Shown here: positions 6,405 to 13,635 of the stretch, in pieces | How positions within the stretch are numbered: the stretch's first letter is position 1 | Layout of the letters: the number at the start of each line of letters is the position of its first letter | Position numbers and translations under genes: made by a program | Notes under the pieces: model-generated | Told to the model about the DNA's origin: nothing | The model's input: only the letters and a program-made list of their open reading frames with translations | The model's database searches: none | From: Dethiosulfovibrio sp. | Lineage (GTDB): Bacteria > Synergistota > Synergistia > Synergistales > Dethiosulfovibrionaceae | Assembly: GCA_028709985.1 (NCBI GenBank) | Contig: JAQUTB010000013.1 | Span: forward strand, 1-13,741 | Length of the DNA stretch: 13,741 bases | Reading direction: 5' to 3'

Positions 6405-7664
6405 TTATAGCATGGCTCTATCGGCGGCTTCCTCACCTGAAATGAAACCGCTGGACCAACATATCTGAAGGTTATATCCCCCCGTCGGTCCGTTTAGATC
6501 CAGCACCTCTCCCGCGAAGAAAAGGCCTGGAACCCTCTTTGACTCCATCGTCTTGGGATTGACGTCCTTCAGGGACACCCCTCCCTTGGTAACTACGGCC
6601 CACCGATATCCCAGCAGGTCAACAGGGGTCAAGGGCATGGCCTTCAGCACCTCCACAAGCGAGGCCCTCTGATCCTTTGTGACCTCGTCCACCTTGGTGC
6701 TACCGTCGACTCCAGCGACTTCTAGAACTACAGGTATGATCGCCCTGGGGAGAAGGTCCTTTAGCCCATTTTTGAGTATCTCCCTAGGGTGTTCCTTGAG
6801 ATCCCTGAGTATGCGGTTATCCAGCTTTGCCCTGTCCAACGCCGGCTTCAGATCCAAAAACATGGTAGCAGGACCCTTTTCCAGCGCCTTATCGACCTCC
6901 GCCGCCATATCCATGACGATGGGACCGCTTACGCCGAAATGGGTAAAGAGCATCTCGCCGAAACGCCGGGCCAGCTCTTTGCCACCCTGCCACAGGGACA
7001 ACTCTACGTTTTTCAAAGTGAGGCCTTGAAGTGTCTTGCACCAGCTTTCCTTGGTCCTGATTGGACATATCGCCGGTTTTGTGGGAACGATAGAATGCCC
7101 CGTCTCCCTGGCCCAACGGTAGCCATCCCCGGTCGAGCCGGTCTCAGGGTAGGAAAGCCCTCCTGTGGCTATTATCACCGAGGAGGCTTTAAACAGGCCG
7201 GAGTCGGTTAAAACCTCTTTTTCACTCTCGTCTCTGACGGAGATGGATTTCACCTGGGTGCTTGTGAAGATCTTTACCCCACCGTCGGCCATAAAGTCCC
7301 GAAGGGCCTGGATAACGTCCTCGCTCCTCTGTCCTGGCCCGGGGAAAACCCTGGATCCCCTCTCCACGGTTATCTCTATCCCTCTTTTTTCAAAAAAGCC
7401 CAGGGTTTCTTTAACTCCAAAACGGCTCAGGGCAGACAGTATAAAACGGCCATTCTTGCCGAAGGGCTCCACAAGTTTCAGCGGATCCTCCTCCATGTGG
7501 GCAAGGTTGCACCTGCCCTTACCGGTGATGGAGAGCTTTACACCAAGAGTATCCCCTTTTTCCAGCAAGGCCACAGAAGCCCCTTTAGCGCCGGCAGCGC
7601 CAGCGGCTATCATTCCTGCAGGGCCTCCACCTATAACTATTACGTCAAATACGTTAGATCCCAT
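6405..7664 (-). CDS. HI0933/BaiN-family NAD(P)/FAD-dependent oxidoreductase
   Basis: A 419-residue flavoprotein. The N-terminal FAD-binding Rossmann motif is IGGGPAGMIAA (11-21), followed by the family signature LSITGKGRCNLAH (44-56), ATGGLSYPETGSTGDGY (166-182) and the C-terminal block GGVSLKDVNPKTMESKRVPG (361-380), FFAGEVLDLNG (382-392), TGGYNLQICWSSG (394-406). These blocks define the HI0933/BaiN/RdsA group, soluble flavoenzymes of mostly unknown substrate; BaiN was implicated in bile-acid dehydroxylation, and other members have no proven role. The frame is open to an ATG at 7727, but I use the ATG at 7664: GGGAGAGG lies 8 bases upstream, the glycine-rich motif then falls at its usual distance, and a likely promoter covers the longer start. 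No clear terminator separates it from the coiled-coil gene. Confidence 0.93.
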   Translation of the reverse strand: MGSNVFDVIVIGGGPAGMIAAGAAGAKGASVALLEKGDTLGVKLSITGKGRCNLAHMEEDPLKLVEPFGKNGRFILSALSRFGVKETLGFFEKRGIEITVERGSRVFPGPGQRSEDVIQALRDFMADGGVKIFTSTQVKSISVRDESEKEVLTDSGLFKASSVIIATGGLSYPETGSTGDGYRWARETGHSIVPTKPAICPIRTKESWCKTLQGLTLKNVELSLWQGGKELARRFGEMLFTHFGVSGPIVMDMAAEVDKALEKGPATMFLDLKPALDRAKLDNRILRDLKEHPREILKNGLKDLLPRAIIPVVLEVAGVDGSTKVDEVTKDQRASLVEVLKAMPLTPVDLLGYRWAVVTKGGVSLKDVNPKTMESKRVPGLFFAGEVLDLNGPTGGYNLQICWSSGFISGEEAADRAML

Positions 7665-7672
7665 GGATCTAT

Positions 7673-7680
7673 CCTCTCCC
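7673..7680 (-). promoter_or_regulatory. Ribosome binding site setting the flavoprotein start
   Basis: Minus-strand GGGAGAGG lies 8 bases before the ATG at 7664. No comparable site precedes the alternative ATG at 7727. Confidence 0.65.
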
Positions 7681-7717
7681 TTCGACTCTCTGGGGACCAA
7701 TGATACCACCTGAAACG

Positions 7718-7726
7718 AATATAGCA
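7718..7726 (-). promoter_or_regulatory. Possible extended -10 promoter of the flavoprotein gene
   Basis: Minus-strand TGCTATATT (7726-7718) resembles the extended -10 of the downstream coiled-coil operon (TGCTATAAT). No convincing -35 is visible. Transcription would begin near 7711, leaving a leader of about 46 nt. Confidence 0.45.
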
Positions 7727-7772
7727 TCTCCTGGTCACAAAAATCTATCTATTTAGGCTTCTCTTCTCCCCC

Positions 7773-7801
7773 TTGATACGTATTATGTATACTGTTATTG
7801 T
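7773..7801 (+). promoter_or_regulatory. Sigma-70-type promoter of the alcohol dehydrogenase gene
   Basis: A -35 TTGATA (7773-7778) and a -10 TATTGT (7796-7801) are 17 bases apart. The -10 is weak (four of six), as is common for regulated promoters. The start would be near 7808, giving a leader of about 63 nt. A dyad at 7792-7809 covers the -10 and start point. Confidence 0.6.
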
Positions 7802-7809
7802 TATCACAG
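7792..7809. promoter_or_regulatory. Candidate operator dyad (Rex- or CRP/FNR-like) over the adh promoter
   Basis: The half-sites TGTTA (7793-7797) and TCACA (7804-7808) are inverted with 6 bases between them. This is the geometry of both the Rex site (TTGTGAA-N4-TTCACAA) and the CRP site (TGTGA-N6-TCACA). Overlap with the -10 would suit repression. Rex senses NADH/NAD and commonly controls alcohol dehydrogenases, so the context favours Rex, but the match is imperfect. Confidence 0.4.
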
Positions 7810-7870
7810 TAACAAACTAAGAGACTAGAGATAGACGACGACAATCCATATCAAAAGGGGAGATATAAAA

Positions 7871-9091
7871 ATGTGGGATAGCACTATGCCGATCAACGAG
7901 ATAAGAGAGATTAGGGCCAAGACCACCGTCTACCTTGGAGTTGGAGCCATAACGAAGATAGACTCCATAGTTGAGGACCTTAAGGCCAAGGGAATCGACA
8001 AGGTCCTCTGCGTCACAGGCAAGGGGGCCTATAAGTCCACAGGTGCCTGGGACCACGTCACAGCTGCTTTCGATAAACACGGGGTCGGTCACGTTCTCTT
8101 CGACAGGATCCGTCCCAACCCAGAAGCGGACGACGTGGACGCCGCCGTCGCCATGGCGAAGGAGTTCGGCGCAAAGGCCGTTATCGCCATAGGAGGCGGT
8201 AGTCCCATAGACGCGGGGAAAAGTGCCGCCATCCTCATGGAGTACCCAAATGAAAACGCCAGGAGCCTTTACGAGTTCAAATTCACCCCAACCAAAGCCG
8301 CTCCTGTGGTGGCCATAAACCTCACCCATGGAACTGGAACAGAGGCGGACCGATTCGCCGTCGTCACCATACCGGAGAAGGAATACAAACCGGCCATAGC
8401 CTACGACTGCATCTACCCAGCCTACGCCATAGACGATCCGGCACTTATGACAGGGCTGTCGCCGGATCAGACAAGGTTCACCGCCATAGACGCGGTAAAC
8501 CACGTCACCGAGGCGGCCACGACCAAGGTGGCCTCTCCCTACACCATCCTCCTGGCAAAGGAGGTCGTAAGGCTGGTGTCGACGTACCTGCCCAAGGCCA
8601 TTGAGGACCCCAAGGACCTTACCGCAAGGTATTATCTGCTCTACGCGTCCCTCATAGCCGGAATATGCTTCGACAACGGCCTGCTTCACTTCACCCACGC
8701 TCTTGAGCATCCCCTGAGTGGCGTCAAGCCCGACCTGGCCCACGGGCTCGGCCTGGCGATGATACTTCCGGCTGTCATAAAATACACCTACCCGGCCCGT
8801 CCGGAGGTTTTAGCCGACATCTACGCCCCCATAGTCCCGGGGCTAAAGGGAGACGCCAAAGAGGCGGATCTTTTAGCCCACGGAGTGGAGAGATGGCTCT
8901 CCTCCGTAGGGGTTTCCTCCAAGCTCTCCGACGAGGGATACACCGAGGAGAACATCCCCAGGCTGGTGGAACTGGCCCAGACGACCCCGTCCCTGGACGG
9001 ACTTCTGTCCCTAGCTCCCATAGCGGCCGATCCAGCGGTTATAGAGAGCATCTACAGAGAATCTCTCACCCCCTACTGCAAGGGCTGCTAG
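7871..9091 (+). CDS. Iron-containing (group III) alcohol dehydrogenase
   Basis: A 406-residue cytosolic NAD(P)-dependent dehydrogenase of the iron-activated family, interconverting an aldehyde or ketone and an alcohol. The N-terminal dinucleotide domain shows AIGGGSPIDAGK (106-117) and later THGTGTEAD (152-160). The C-terminal metal domain supplies Asp207 and His211 (AIDAVNHVTEA), then His276, His280 and His291 (HALEHPLSG, LAHGLGLA). By the FucO pattern, Asp207, His211, His276 and His291 bind the metal. Length is normal and no acetaldehyde dehydrogenase domain is fused. GGGGAG lies 8 bases before the ATG. The gene is monocistronic, divergent from the flavoprotein, with its own promoter, candidate redox operator and strong terminator. 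Likely role is NADH disposal or aldehyde detoxification in fermentation; the substrate is not readable. Confidence 0.95.
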   Translation: MWDSTMPINEIREIRAKTTVYLGVGAITKIDSIVEDLKAKGIDKVLCVTGKGAYKSTGAWDHVTAAFDKHGVGHVLFDRIRPNPEADDVDAAVAMAKEFGAKAVIAIGGGSPIDAGKSAAILMEYPNENARSLYEFKFTPTKAAPVVAINLTHGTGTEADRFAVVTIPEKEYKPAIAYDCIYPAYAIDDPALMTGLSPDQTRFTAIDAVNHVTEAATTKVASPYTILLAKEVVRLVSTYLPKAIEDPKDLTARYYLLYASLIAGICFDNGLLHFTHALEHPLSGVKPDLAHGLGLAMILPAVIKYTYPARPEVLADIYAPIVPGLKGDAKEADLLAHGVERWLSSVGVSSKLSDEGYTEENIPRLVELAQTTPSLDGLLSLAPIAADPAVIESIYRESLTPYCKGC

Positions 9092-9099
9092 TCTCTTGA

Positions 9100-9138
9100 A
9101 GTAAAGGAGCTCCCAAGGGAGCTCCTTTACTATTTTTT
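9100..9138 (+). terminator. Strong intrinsic terminator after the alcohol dehydrogenase gene
   Basis: A perfect stem of up to 15 bp (9100-9114 with 9117-9131, with the innermost pairs opening to form the loop) is followed by a T6 run at 9133-9138. It begins 9 bases after the adh stop. Its right arm contains the first two bases of the convergent tex stop codon (9130-9132), so it could also end tex transcription, although no T-run follows in that direction. Confidence 0.93.
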
Positions 9139-11259
9139 CTTCATCGAAAGGGATAACCTCTTTCGCTTTAGGTCCACCTCTACCACAGTCACCGACACCC
9201 TCTGCCCCGGCTTCACCACCTGATACGGATCTTTGATAAATTTATCCGAAAGCCTGCTGACGTGGACCAATCCATCCTGATGTACCCCCACGTCCACAAA
9301 GGCCCCAAAATCGGTGACGTTGGTGACTATCCCAGGCAGGACCATCCCGGGCTTAAGATCGGACATCTCGCTCACGGATGGATCGAAGAAGAAGGGCTGA
9401 AGCTCCTCCCTGGGATCCCTGCCGGGCTTGGCCAGTTCCTGAAGGATGTCGTTTATAGTCGGGAGCCCAACGTCCTCCCCTAGATACCTGGACGGCTCTA
9501 TGGCGTCCCTGAGACCACGCTCCTTGAGAAGATCCGTTACGGAACATCCCAGATCGGCCGCCATTCGGCCCACAAGATCGTACCTCTCGGGATGGACCGC
9601 GCTGTCGTCAAGGGGATGCTCCCCTCCCCTTATCCTTATAAATCCCACCGCCTGCTGATACGTCTTGGGGCCAAGGCCCGGAACCTTGAGCAGGTCTTTC
9701 CTTGTCCTGAAGGGCCCCTCTTGCCTTCTCCTGTCGACCACAGCCTTGGCCAATTTGGGACTCAGACCGGACACGAACGAAAGAAGCTGAGGGCTGGCGG
9801 TGTTCACCTCTACGCCAACCGAGTTGACGCATGAGGCCACCACGTCGTCAAGGGATTTTTTAAGGGCCTTCTGGTCCACGTCGTGCTGATACTGCCCCAC
9901 CCCTATAGACTTAGGGTCTATCTTGACCAGCTCAGCGAGGGGATCCATAAGCCTTCTTCCTATGGAAACGGCTCCCCTGTAGGACACGTCCAGGTCGGGG
10001 AACTCCTCTCTGGCCACTGCCGATGCGGAGTAGATGGATGCCCCGCTCTCGTTCACCGAGTAGACCTGAGCGTCATCGGGAAGACACTCCCTCAAAAACT
10101 GCTCCGTCTCCCTGCTGGCGGTCCCGTTTCCGACCGCCACAGCCTCTATGCGGTGTTCTCGGTACATCTTACCGGTCCTATCCAACGCCTGGTCCCTCAT
10201 GTGGGCCGACGTGTGAGGAAAGACCGTCTCGTGATGGATCATCTCACCAGTCTCGTCCAGACATGCGACCTTGACGCCGGTACGATATCCCGGGTCCAGT
10301 GCCATAACCCTTTTCCTGCCTAGAGGAGGAGCCATTAGGACCTCTCTCACGTTTTTGGCGAAAACCGAGATGGCCTCCCTGTCCGCCTTGGCCTTAAGGG
10401 CGTTTCTGGCCTCCGTCTCCATGGAGGGCTCCAGAAGCCTTTTATAGCCGTCGCGGATCGCCTCCCTCACCGCCTCCGAATCTGGCCCTGTACCCTTAAC
10501 GAAAAGTCCATCGAGTTTAGCATGAGCAAGCTCAGCCGACGGCCTGACAGTTACCGAGATGACACCCTCTGCCTCACCTCTTAAAAGGGCCAAAATTCTA
10601 TGAGAGGGAGCTTTTACTATGGGCTCCTCCCAGTCGAACCAGTCGGCAAAACGAGAGCCTTCCTCCTCCTTGCCCGGCTTTACCTTGCTCTTTATCCGTC
10701 CGTTTCGGACGAAGATGGATCTCATGGACGTCCTGGCCTCTATATTTTCGCTGATCTCCTCGGCCAGGATGTGCAAGGCCCCTTCCAAAGCCTCCTGTGG
10801 GGACTGAACGCCCTTCTCTGGATCGACATACCCCTCCGCCATCTCAAGAGGATTCAGCCCTCCTTGGGCCATTACGGTATCCGCAAGGGGAGAGAGTCCC
10901 TTTTCCCTCGCGATGGTGGCTTTTGTTCGCCTCTTAGGACGATATGGAAGATATATATCCTCCAGCGCCGTCAGGGTTCTGGCCCCCTCCAGCCTAATTT
11001 TTAGATCTTCGGTGAGGAGTTTTCTCTCCTCCAGGGAGGCGATAATGGCCCCTCGCCTCTTATCGGTCTCCACAAGCCTCTCCAGACCGTCCCTTATGGC
11101 GGCGATGGCCACCTCGTCCAGCGTTCCTGTGGCTTCCTTACGATACCGGGCTATAAAGGGGACAGTACATCCCTCCTCGAGAAGGGCCACGGTTGCAGCC
11201 ACGCTTCCTTGTGGGATATTAAGCTCCTTAGCCAGGGTTTCTCTGTAAATTGCTTCCAT
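9130..11259 (-). CDS. tex: Tex-family S1 RNA-binding transcription accessory protein
   Basis: This 709-residue cytosolic protein matches Tex from end to end. The N-terminal helical region contains PFIARYRKEATGTLDEV (34-50) and EDIYLPYRPKRRTKAT (100-115). A YqgF/RNase H-like domain begins with KRVMALDPGYRTGVKVAC (316-333), helix-hairpin-helix segments follow at about 480-545 (VNTASPQLL, VPGLGPKT), and a C-terminal S1 domain spans about 634-707 (GIVTNVTDFGAFVDVG, DGLVHVSRLS). Tex binds nucleic acids and is linked to transcript processing and stress or toxin gene expression in other bacteria. The start is supported by AGGAGG 9 bases upstream (11274-11269). Compared with many homologues it ends directly after the S1 domain, without an extra basic tail. 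The gene is monocistronic and convergent with adh; its stop codon lies inside the adh terminator. Confidence 0.97.
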   Translation of the reverse strand: MEAIYRETLAKELNIPQGSVAATVALLEEGCTVPFIARYRKEATGTLDEVAIAAIRDGLERLVETDKRRGAIIASLEERKLLTEDLKIRLEGARTLTALEDIYLPYRPKRRTKATIAREKGLSPLADTVMAQGGLNPLEMAEGYVDPEKGVQSPQEALEGALHILAEEISENIEARTSMRSIFVRNGRIKSKVKPGKEEEGSRFADWFDWEEPIVKAPSHRILALLRGEAEGVISVTVRPSAELAHAKLDGLFVKGTGPDSEAVREAIRDGYKRLLEPSMETEARNALKAKADREAISVFAKNVREVLMAPPLGRKRVMALDPGYRTGVKVACLDETGEMIHHETVFPHTSAHMRDQALDRTGKMYREHRIEAVAVGNGTASRETEQFLRECLPDDAQVYSVNESGASIYSASAVAREEFPDLDVSYRGAVSIGRRLMDPLAELVKIDPKSIGVGQYQHDVDQKALKKSLDDVVASCVNSVGVEVNTASPQLLSFVSGLSPKLAKAVVDRRRQEGPFRTRKDLLKVPGLGPKTYQQAVGFIRIRGGEHPLDDSAVHPERYDLVGRMAADLGCSVTDLLKERGLRDAIEPSRYLGEDVGLPTINDILQELAKPGRDPREELQPFFFDPSVSEMSDLKPGMVLPGIVTNVTDFGAFVDVGVHQDGLVHVSRLSDKFIKDPYQVVKPGQRVSVTVVEVDLKRKRLSLSMKKK

Positions 11260-11297
11260 CCTCCGAGGCCTCCTAGTATATTACGGTTTGAGACCCC

Positions 11298-11304
11298 TAT
11301 AATA
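11298..11304. promoter_or_regulatory. Overlapping -10-like hexamers between tex and thiD
   Basis: The plus strand reads TATAAT at 11298-11303 (towards thiD) and the minus strand TATTAT at 11304-11299 (towards tex). Neither has a convincing -35 at 16-18 bases. The 116-base gap must hold both promoters, so mutually exclusive divergent promoters are possible, but this is only a sequence match. Confidence 0.35.
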
Positions 11305-11360
11305 CAGCATAGGTATGGAAAAATGGCCCTAAAAAGGGTATCTTGTAGATGTAAGAATCC

Positions 11361-11367
11361 AGGGAGG
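11361..11367 (+). promoter_or_regulatory. Ribosome binding site that points to a TTG start for thiD
   Basis: AGGGAGG lies 8 bases before TTG at 11376. The GTG at 11367 begins inside this site and is therefore unlikely as a start; the in-frame ATG at 11400 is too far away and would remove the first beta strand. Confidence 0.75.
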
Positions 11368-11375
11368 TGCTTTTT

Positions 11376-12200
11376 TTGTCCATATACAGAGGGCTCGCCA
11401 TGACGGTGGCGGGCAGCGATTCGGGCGGCGGAGCGGGAATACAGGCCGACCTCAAGACCTTCGCAGCATTGAAGGTCTTCGGAACATCGGCGATAACGGC
11501 CATCACGGTCCAAAACAGCCTGGGAGTCCACGGGGTCCACGTCGTCCCTCCCGAGATAGTGATCGACCAGATGAAGGCGGTGCTATCGGATTTCAAGATC
11601 GGAGCGGTCAAAACCGGTATGCTGGGCAACGCCCAAACCATAGAGGCGGTCTGCGAGGGAATAAGGTCGTGCTCCGTAAACAAATTGGTGGTAGACCCAG
11701 TCATGGTGGCCCAAAGCGGCGACTCACTTCTGGAGGACTCCGCTGTGTGGGCCATAAAAGAACAGCTCCTTCCCCTTGCTCTTTTGGTCACACCTAACGT
11801 GCCGGAGGCGGAGAAACTGACGGGGCTGTCCATATCTGACGTCCAGGGAATGATCCACGCCGCCTCCGCCATAGGCGAGATGGGACCTAAAGCCGTCTTG
11901 GTCAAGGGCGGCCACCTTAGCGGCGACACCATGAACGACGTTCTATGGATCTCGGGAAAGACGGTAACCTTTAGCTCTCCGAGGATAGACACCGAGAACA
12001 ACCACGGAACTGGATGCACCCTGAGCGCGGCCATAACGGCGGAGCTGTCGGCTGGCTGTAGCCTTGAGGATTCGGTAGAAAGAGGGAGAGCTTACCTCCG
12101 GCTGGCTCTGGAGAACGGATTTAAACCCGGAAAGGGATACGGCCCAACGGGTCACTGTGTCACCCCAAATTGGATCAAGGAAGGACTGAATGAGAGATGA
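11376..12200 (+). CDS. thiD: Hydroxymethylpyrimidine / phosphomethylpyrimidine kinase ThiD
   Basis: ThiD phosphorylates 4-amino-5-hydroxymethyl-2-methylpyrimidine twice to the pyrophosphate used by ThiE. With the TTG start the protein has 274 residues and begins MSIYRGLAMTVAGSDSGGGA, giving the normal spacing to the AGSDSGGGAGIQADLKTF block (12-29). Further motifs are ITAITVQN (40-47), KTGMLG (79-84), VVDPVMVA (105-112), TPNVPEAE (139-146), VLVKGGH (174-180) and the anion-hole and catalytic HGTGCTLSAAI (210-220, Cys214). The start rests on AGGGAGG 8 bases upstream; no ATG or usable GTG fits. The T7 run (11371-11377) overlaps the start codon. First gene of the salvage operon; its stop overlaps the thiM ATG (ATGA). 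No TPP riboswitch motif is seen in the leader. Confidence 0.95.
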   Translation: MSIYRGLAMTVAGSDSGGGAGIQADLKTFAALKVFGTSAITAITVQNSLGVHGVHVVPPEIVIDQMKAVLSDFKIGAVKTGMLGNAQTIEAVCEGIRSCSVNKLVVDPVMVAQSGDSLLEDSAVWAIKEQLLPLALLVTPNVPEAEKLTGLSISDVQGMIHAASAIGEMGPKAVLVKGGHLSGDTMNDVLWISGKTVTFSSPRIDTENNHGTGCTLSAAITAELSAGCSLEDSVERGRAYLRLALENGFKPGKGYGPTGHCVTPNWIKEGLNER

Positions 12201-13009
12201 ACGTACCGGAAAAACTCAGACACTGCTGGGAAACGGTGGGGCAAACGAGACCTTTGGTATATCACGTGACAAACTTCGTCGCAGCCTCATTTCAAGCTGA
12301 CATATGCCTCGCTATAGGGGCATCTCCGGTGATGTCTCCGTCCGATAAGGAGGCAGCAGAGCTGGTCAGGGCAGCCGACTCGGTCCTCATAAACATAGGG
12401 ACCCCCACGGAGGCGTCGGTCAAGACCATACACACGGCGTTGAGCACCGCCGCCGTCACAGGCAAACCGGTCGTCCTGGACCCGGTCGGATACGGCGCCA
12501 CCGAAAAGAGAACCAGCCTCGTCGACGAAATAATGAAACGCTACGCAGTATCCATAATAAAGGGTAACTCATCCGAGATCGCACTAATGGCCGGATGCCA
12601 GGGAGTTGCCAGAGGGGTCGATGCAACCGGGATCTGTAGGGCAGACACCGCAGCGTTCAAGCTGGCCCAGAAATACGGAACCATAGTGGTCGCCACTGGC
12701 AGGACCAACTACGTCAGCGACGGCAACAGAGTGTTCGAAATACACGGAGGAAGCGAAATGATGGAGAGGATAACCGCAGGGGGATGCGGTGTAGGGTCCA
12801 TCATAGCAGCGATATTGGGAGCCAGCGGTGACGTGTTAGCCTCGGCCATAGCCGGGCTTATAGCCATGGATATCGCATCAGAGAGAGCCCTCGAGGCCGG
12901 CCCAGGGAGCTTTAAAGCTTCTGTCATCGACCAACTATACGGCATCTCTAAGACCGGACTGGGCGAGATGGAGGGGCGTTTGTCCCTTCAGGACAGGATA
13001 GTAGGCTGA
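12197..13009 (+). CDS. thiM: Hydroxyethylthiazole kinase ThiM
   Basis: ThiM phosphorylates salvaged 4-methyl-5-hydroxyethylthiazole for ThiE. The 270-residue protein shows the family landmarks: NFVAASFQADICLAIGASPVM (26-46), INIGTP (65-70), VVLDPVGYGAT (92-102), IKGNSSEIALMAG (121-133) and VATGRTNYVSDG (165-176). The ATP/anion loop reads ITAGGCGVGS (192-201), keeping the catalytic-type Cys197 but replacing the usual T-G-T-G-C by T-A-G-G-C, a departure in an otherwise typical protein. The start overlaps the thiD stop (ATGA) with only a weak ribosome site, so translation is probably coupled. thiE begins two bases after its stop. Confidence 0.95.
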   Translation: MNVPEKLRHCWETVGQTRPLVYHVTNFVAASFQADICLAIGASPVMSPSDKEAAELVRAADSVLINIGTPTEASVKTIHTALSTAAVTGKPVVLDPVGYGATEKRTSLVDEIMKRYAVSIIKGNSSEIALMAGCQGVARGVDATGICRADTAAFKLAQKYGTIVVATGRTNYVSDGNRVFEIHGGSEMMERITAGGCGVGSIIAAILGASGDVLASAIAGLIAMDIASERALEAGPGSFKASVIDQLYGISKTGLGEMEGRLSLQDRIVG

Positions 13010-13011
13010 AG

Positions 13012-13635
13012 ATGGATCCCTCCACGCTGAGGCTCTACGTAATCCCTGACAGGGTCATAGGCTCCCCAAGGTCTCTGGCGGAACAGGCAAGCCTAGCCCT
13101 GGACGGAGGGGCAACCGCCATCCAGCTAAGGGATAAAACCATGCCGTCATCGGAGATGGCAAAGATAGCCCGTTCCATAACAGGGTTGTGCCACAGCAGG
13201 GGGGCCAAGCTATTCGTAAACGACAGGTTGGAGGTGGCCCTCACGGCAGGAGCCGACGGGTGTCATCTGGGGCAGTCCGACTACCCTCTGTCCAAAGCCA
13301 GGAAGGTGGCCCCTCGGCCGTTTTTACTGGGTCTATCCGTCCACAATCCCGAGCAAGCTAGAATCGCCGAGGAAGAGGGAGCGGACTACATAGGCGTCGG
13401 AGCGGTGTTCCCCACAGGGAGTAAAGACGACACATCGGTGATCGGCCTTGACGGCCTGAGGGAGATAGCAAAATCAACCACACTGCCTATAGTCGCCATA
13501 GGAGGTATCTCCGTCAAAAACGTCCGCTCCGTGATGGAGGCGGGAGCGTCGGGCATAGCTGTGATCTCCGCTGTAGTAGGTAGACCGGACCCAACCGCCT
13601 CGGCCAGGGAGCTCCTTGAACTGGTGAAATCATGA
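13012..13635 (+). CDS. thiE: Thiamine-phosphate synthase ThiE
   Basis: ThiE joins HMP pyrophosphate (from ThiD) and thiazole phosphate (from ThiM) to thiamine phosphate. The 207-residue TIM barrel shows AIQLRDK (36-42), LFVNDRLEVAL (67-77), GADGCHLGQSD (80-90), GVGAVFPTGSKDD (128-140, the pyrophosphate-side loop, usually GPVFPT.TK) and PIVAIGGI (159-166). All core substrate residues (Gln38, Arg40, Lys42, Asn70, Asp71, Asp90, Lys138) can be placed. It starts 2 bases after thiM stops and overlaps the next gene by ATGA, so the four genes form one translationally coupled unit. No thiC, thiG or thiL is in the window: salvage only, as far as visible. Confidence 0.96.
   Translation: MDPSTLRLYVIPDRVIGSPRSLAEQASLALDGGATAIQLRDKTMPSSEMAKIARSITGLCHSRGAKLFVNDRLEVALTAGADGCHLGQSDYPLSKARKVAPRPFLLGLSVHNPEQARIAEEEGADYIGVGAVFPTGSKDDTSVIGLDGLREIAKSTTLPIVAIGGISVKNVRSVMEAGASGIAVISAVVGRPDPTASARELLELVKS

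Noticed and set aside
7817..8743. Open frame of 308 codons on the minus strand opposite the alcohol dehydrogenase
   Set aside because: The plus-strand protein has full family motifs and catalytic residues. The antisense product has odd composition (rich in Gly, Val, Tyr, Arg), no recognisable motif and no ribosome site.
11324..11338. Small CCCT-AAAA-AGGG hairpin in the thiD leader as an attenuator or riboswitch part
   Set aside because: The stem is only about 4 bp with no paired alternative or T-run positioned for termination.
11367..11375. GTG at 11367 as the thiD start
   Set aside because: The codon begins inside the AGGGAGG ribosome site, leaving nothing upstream to bind the ribosome.
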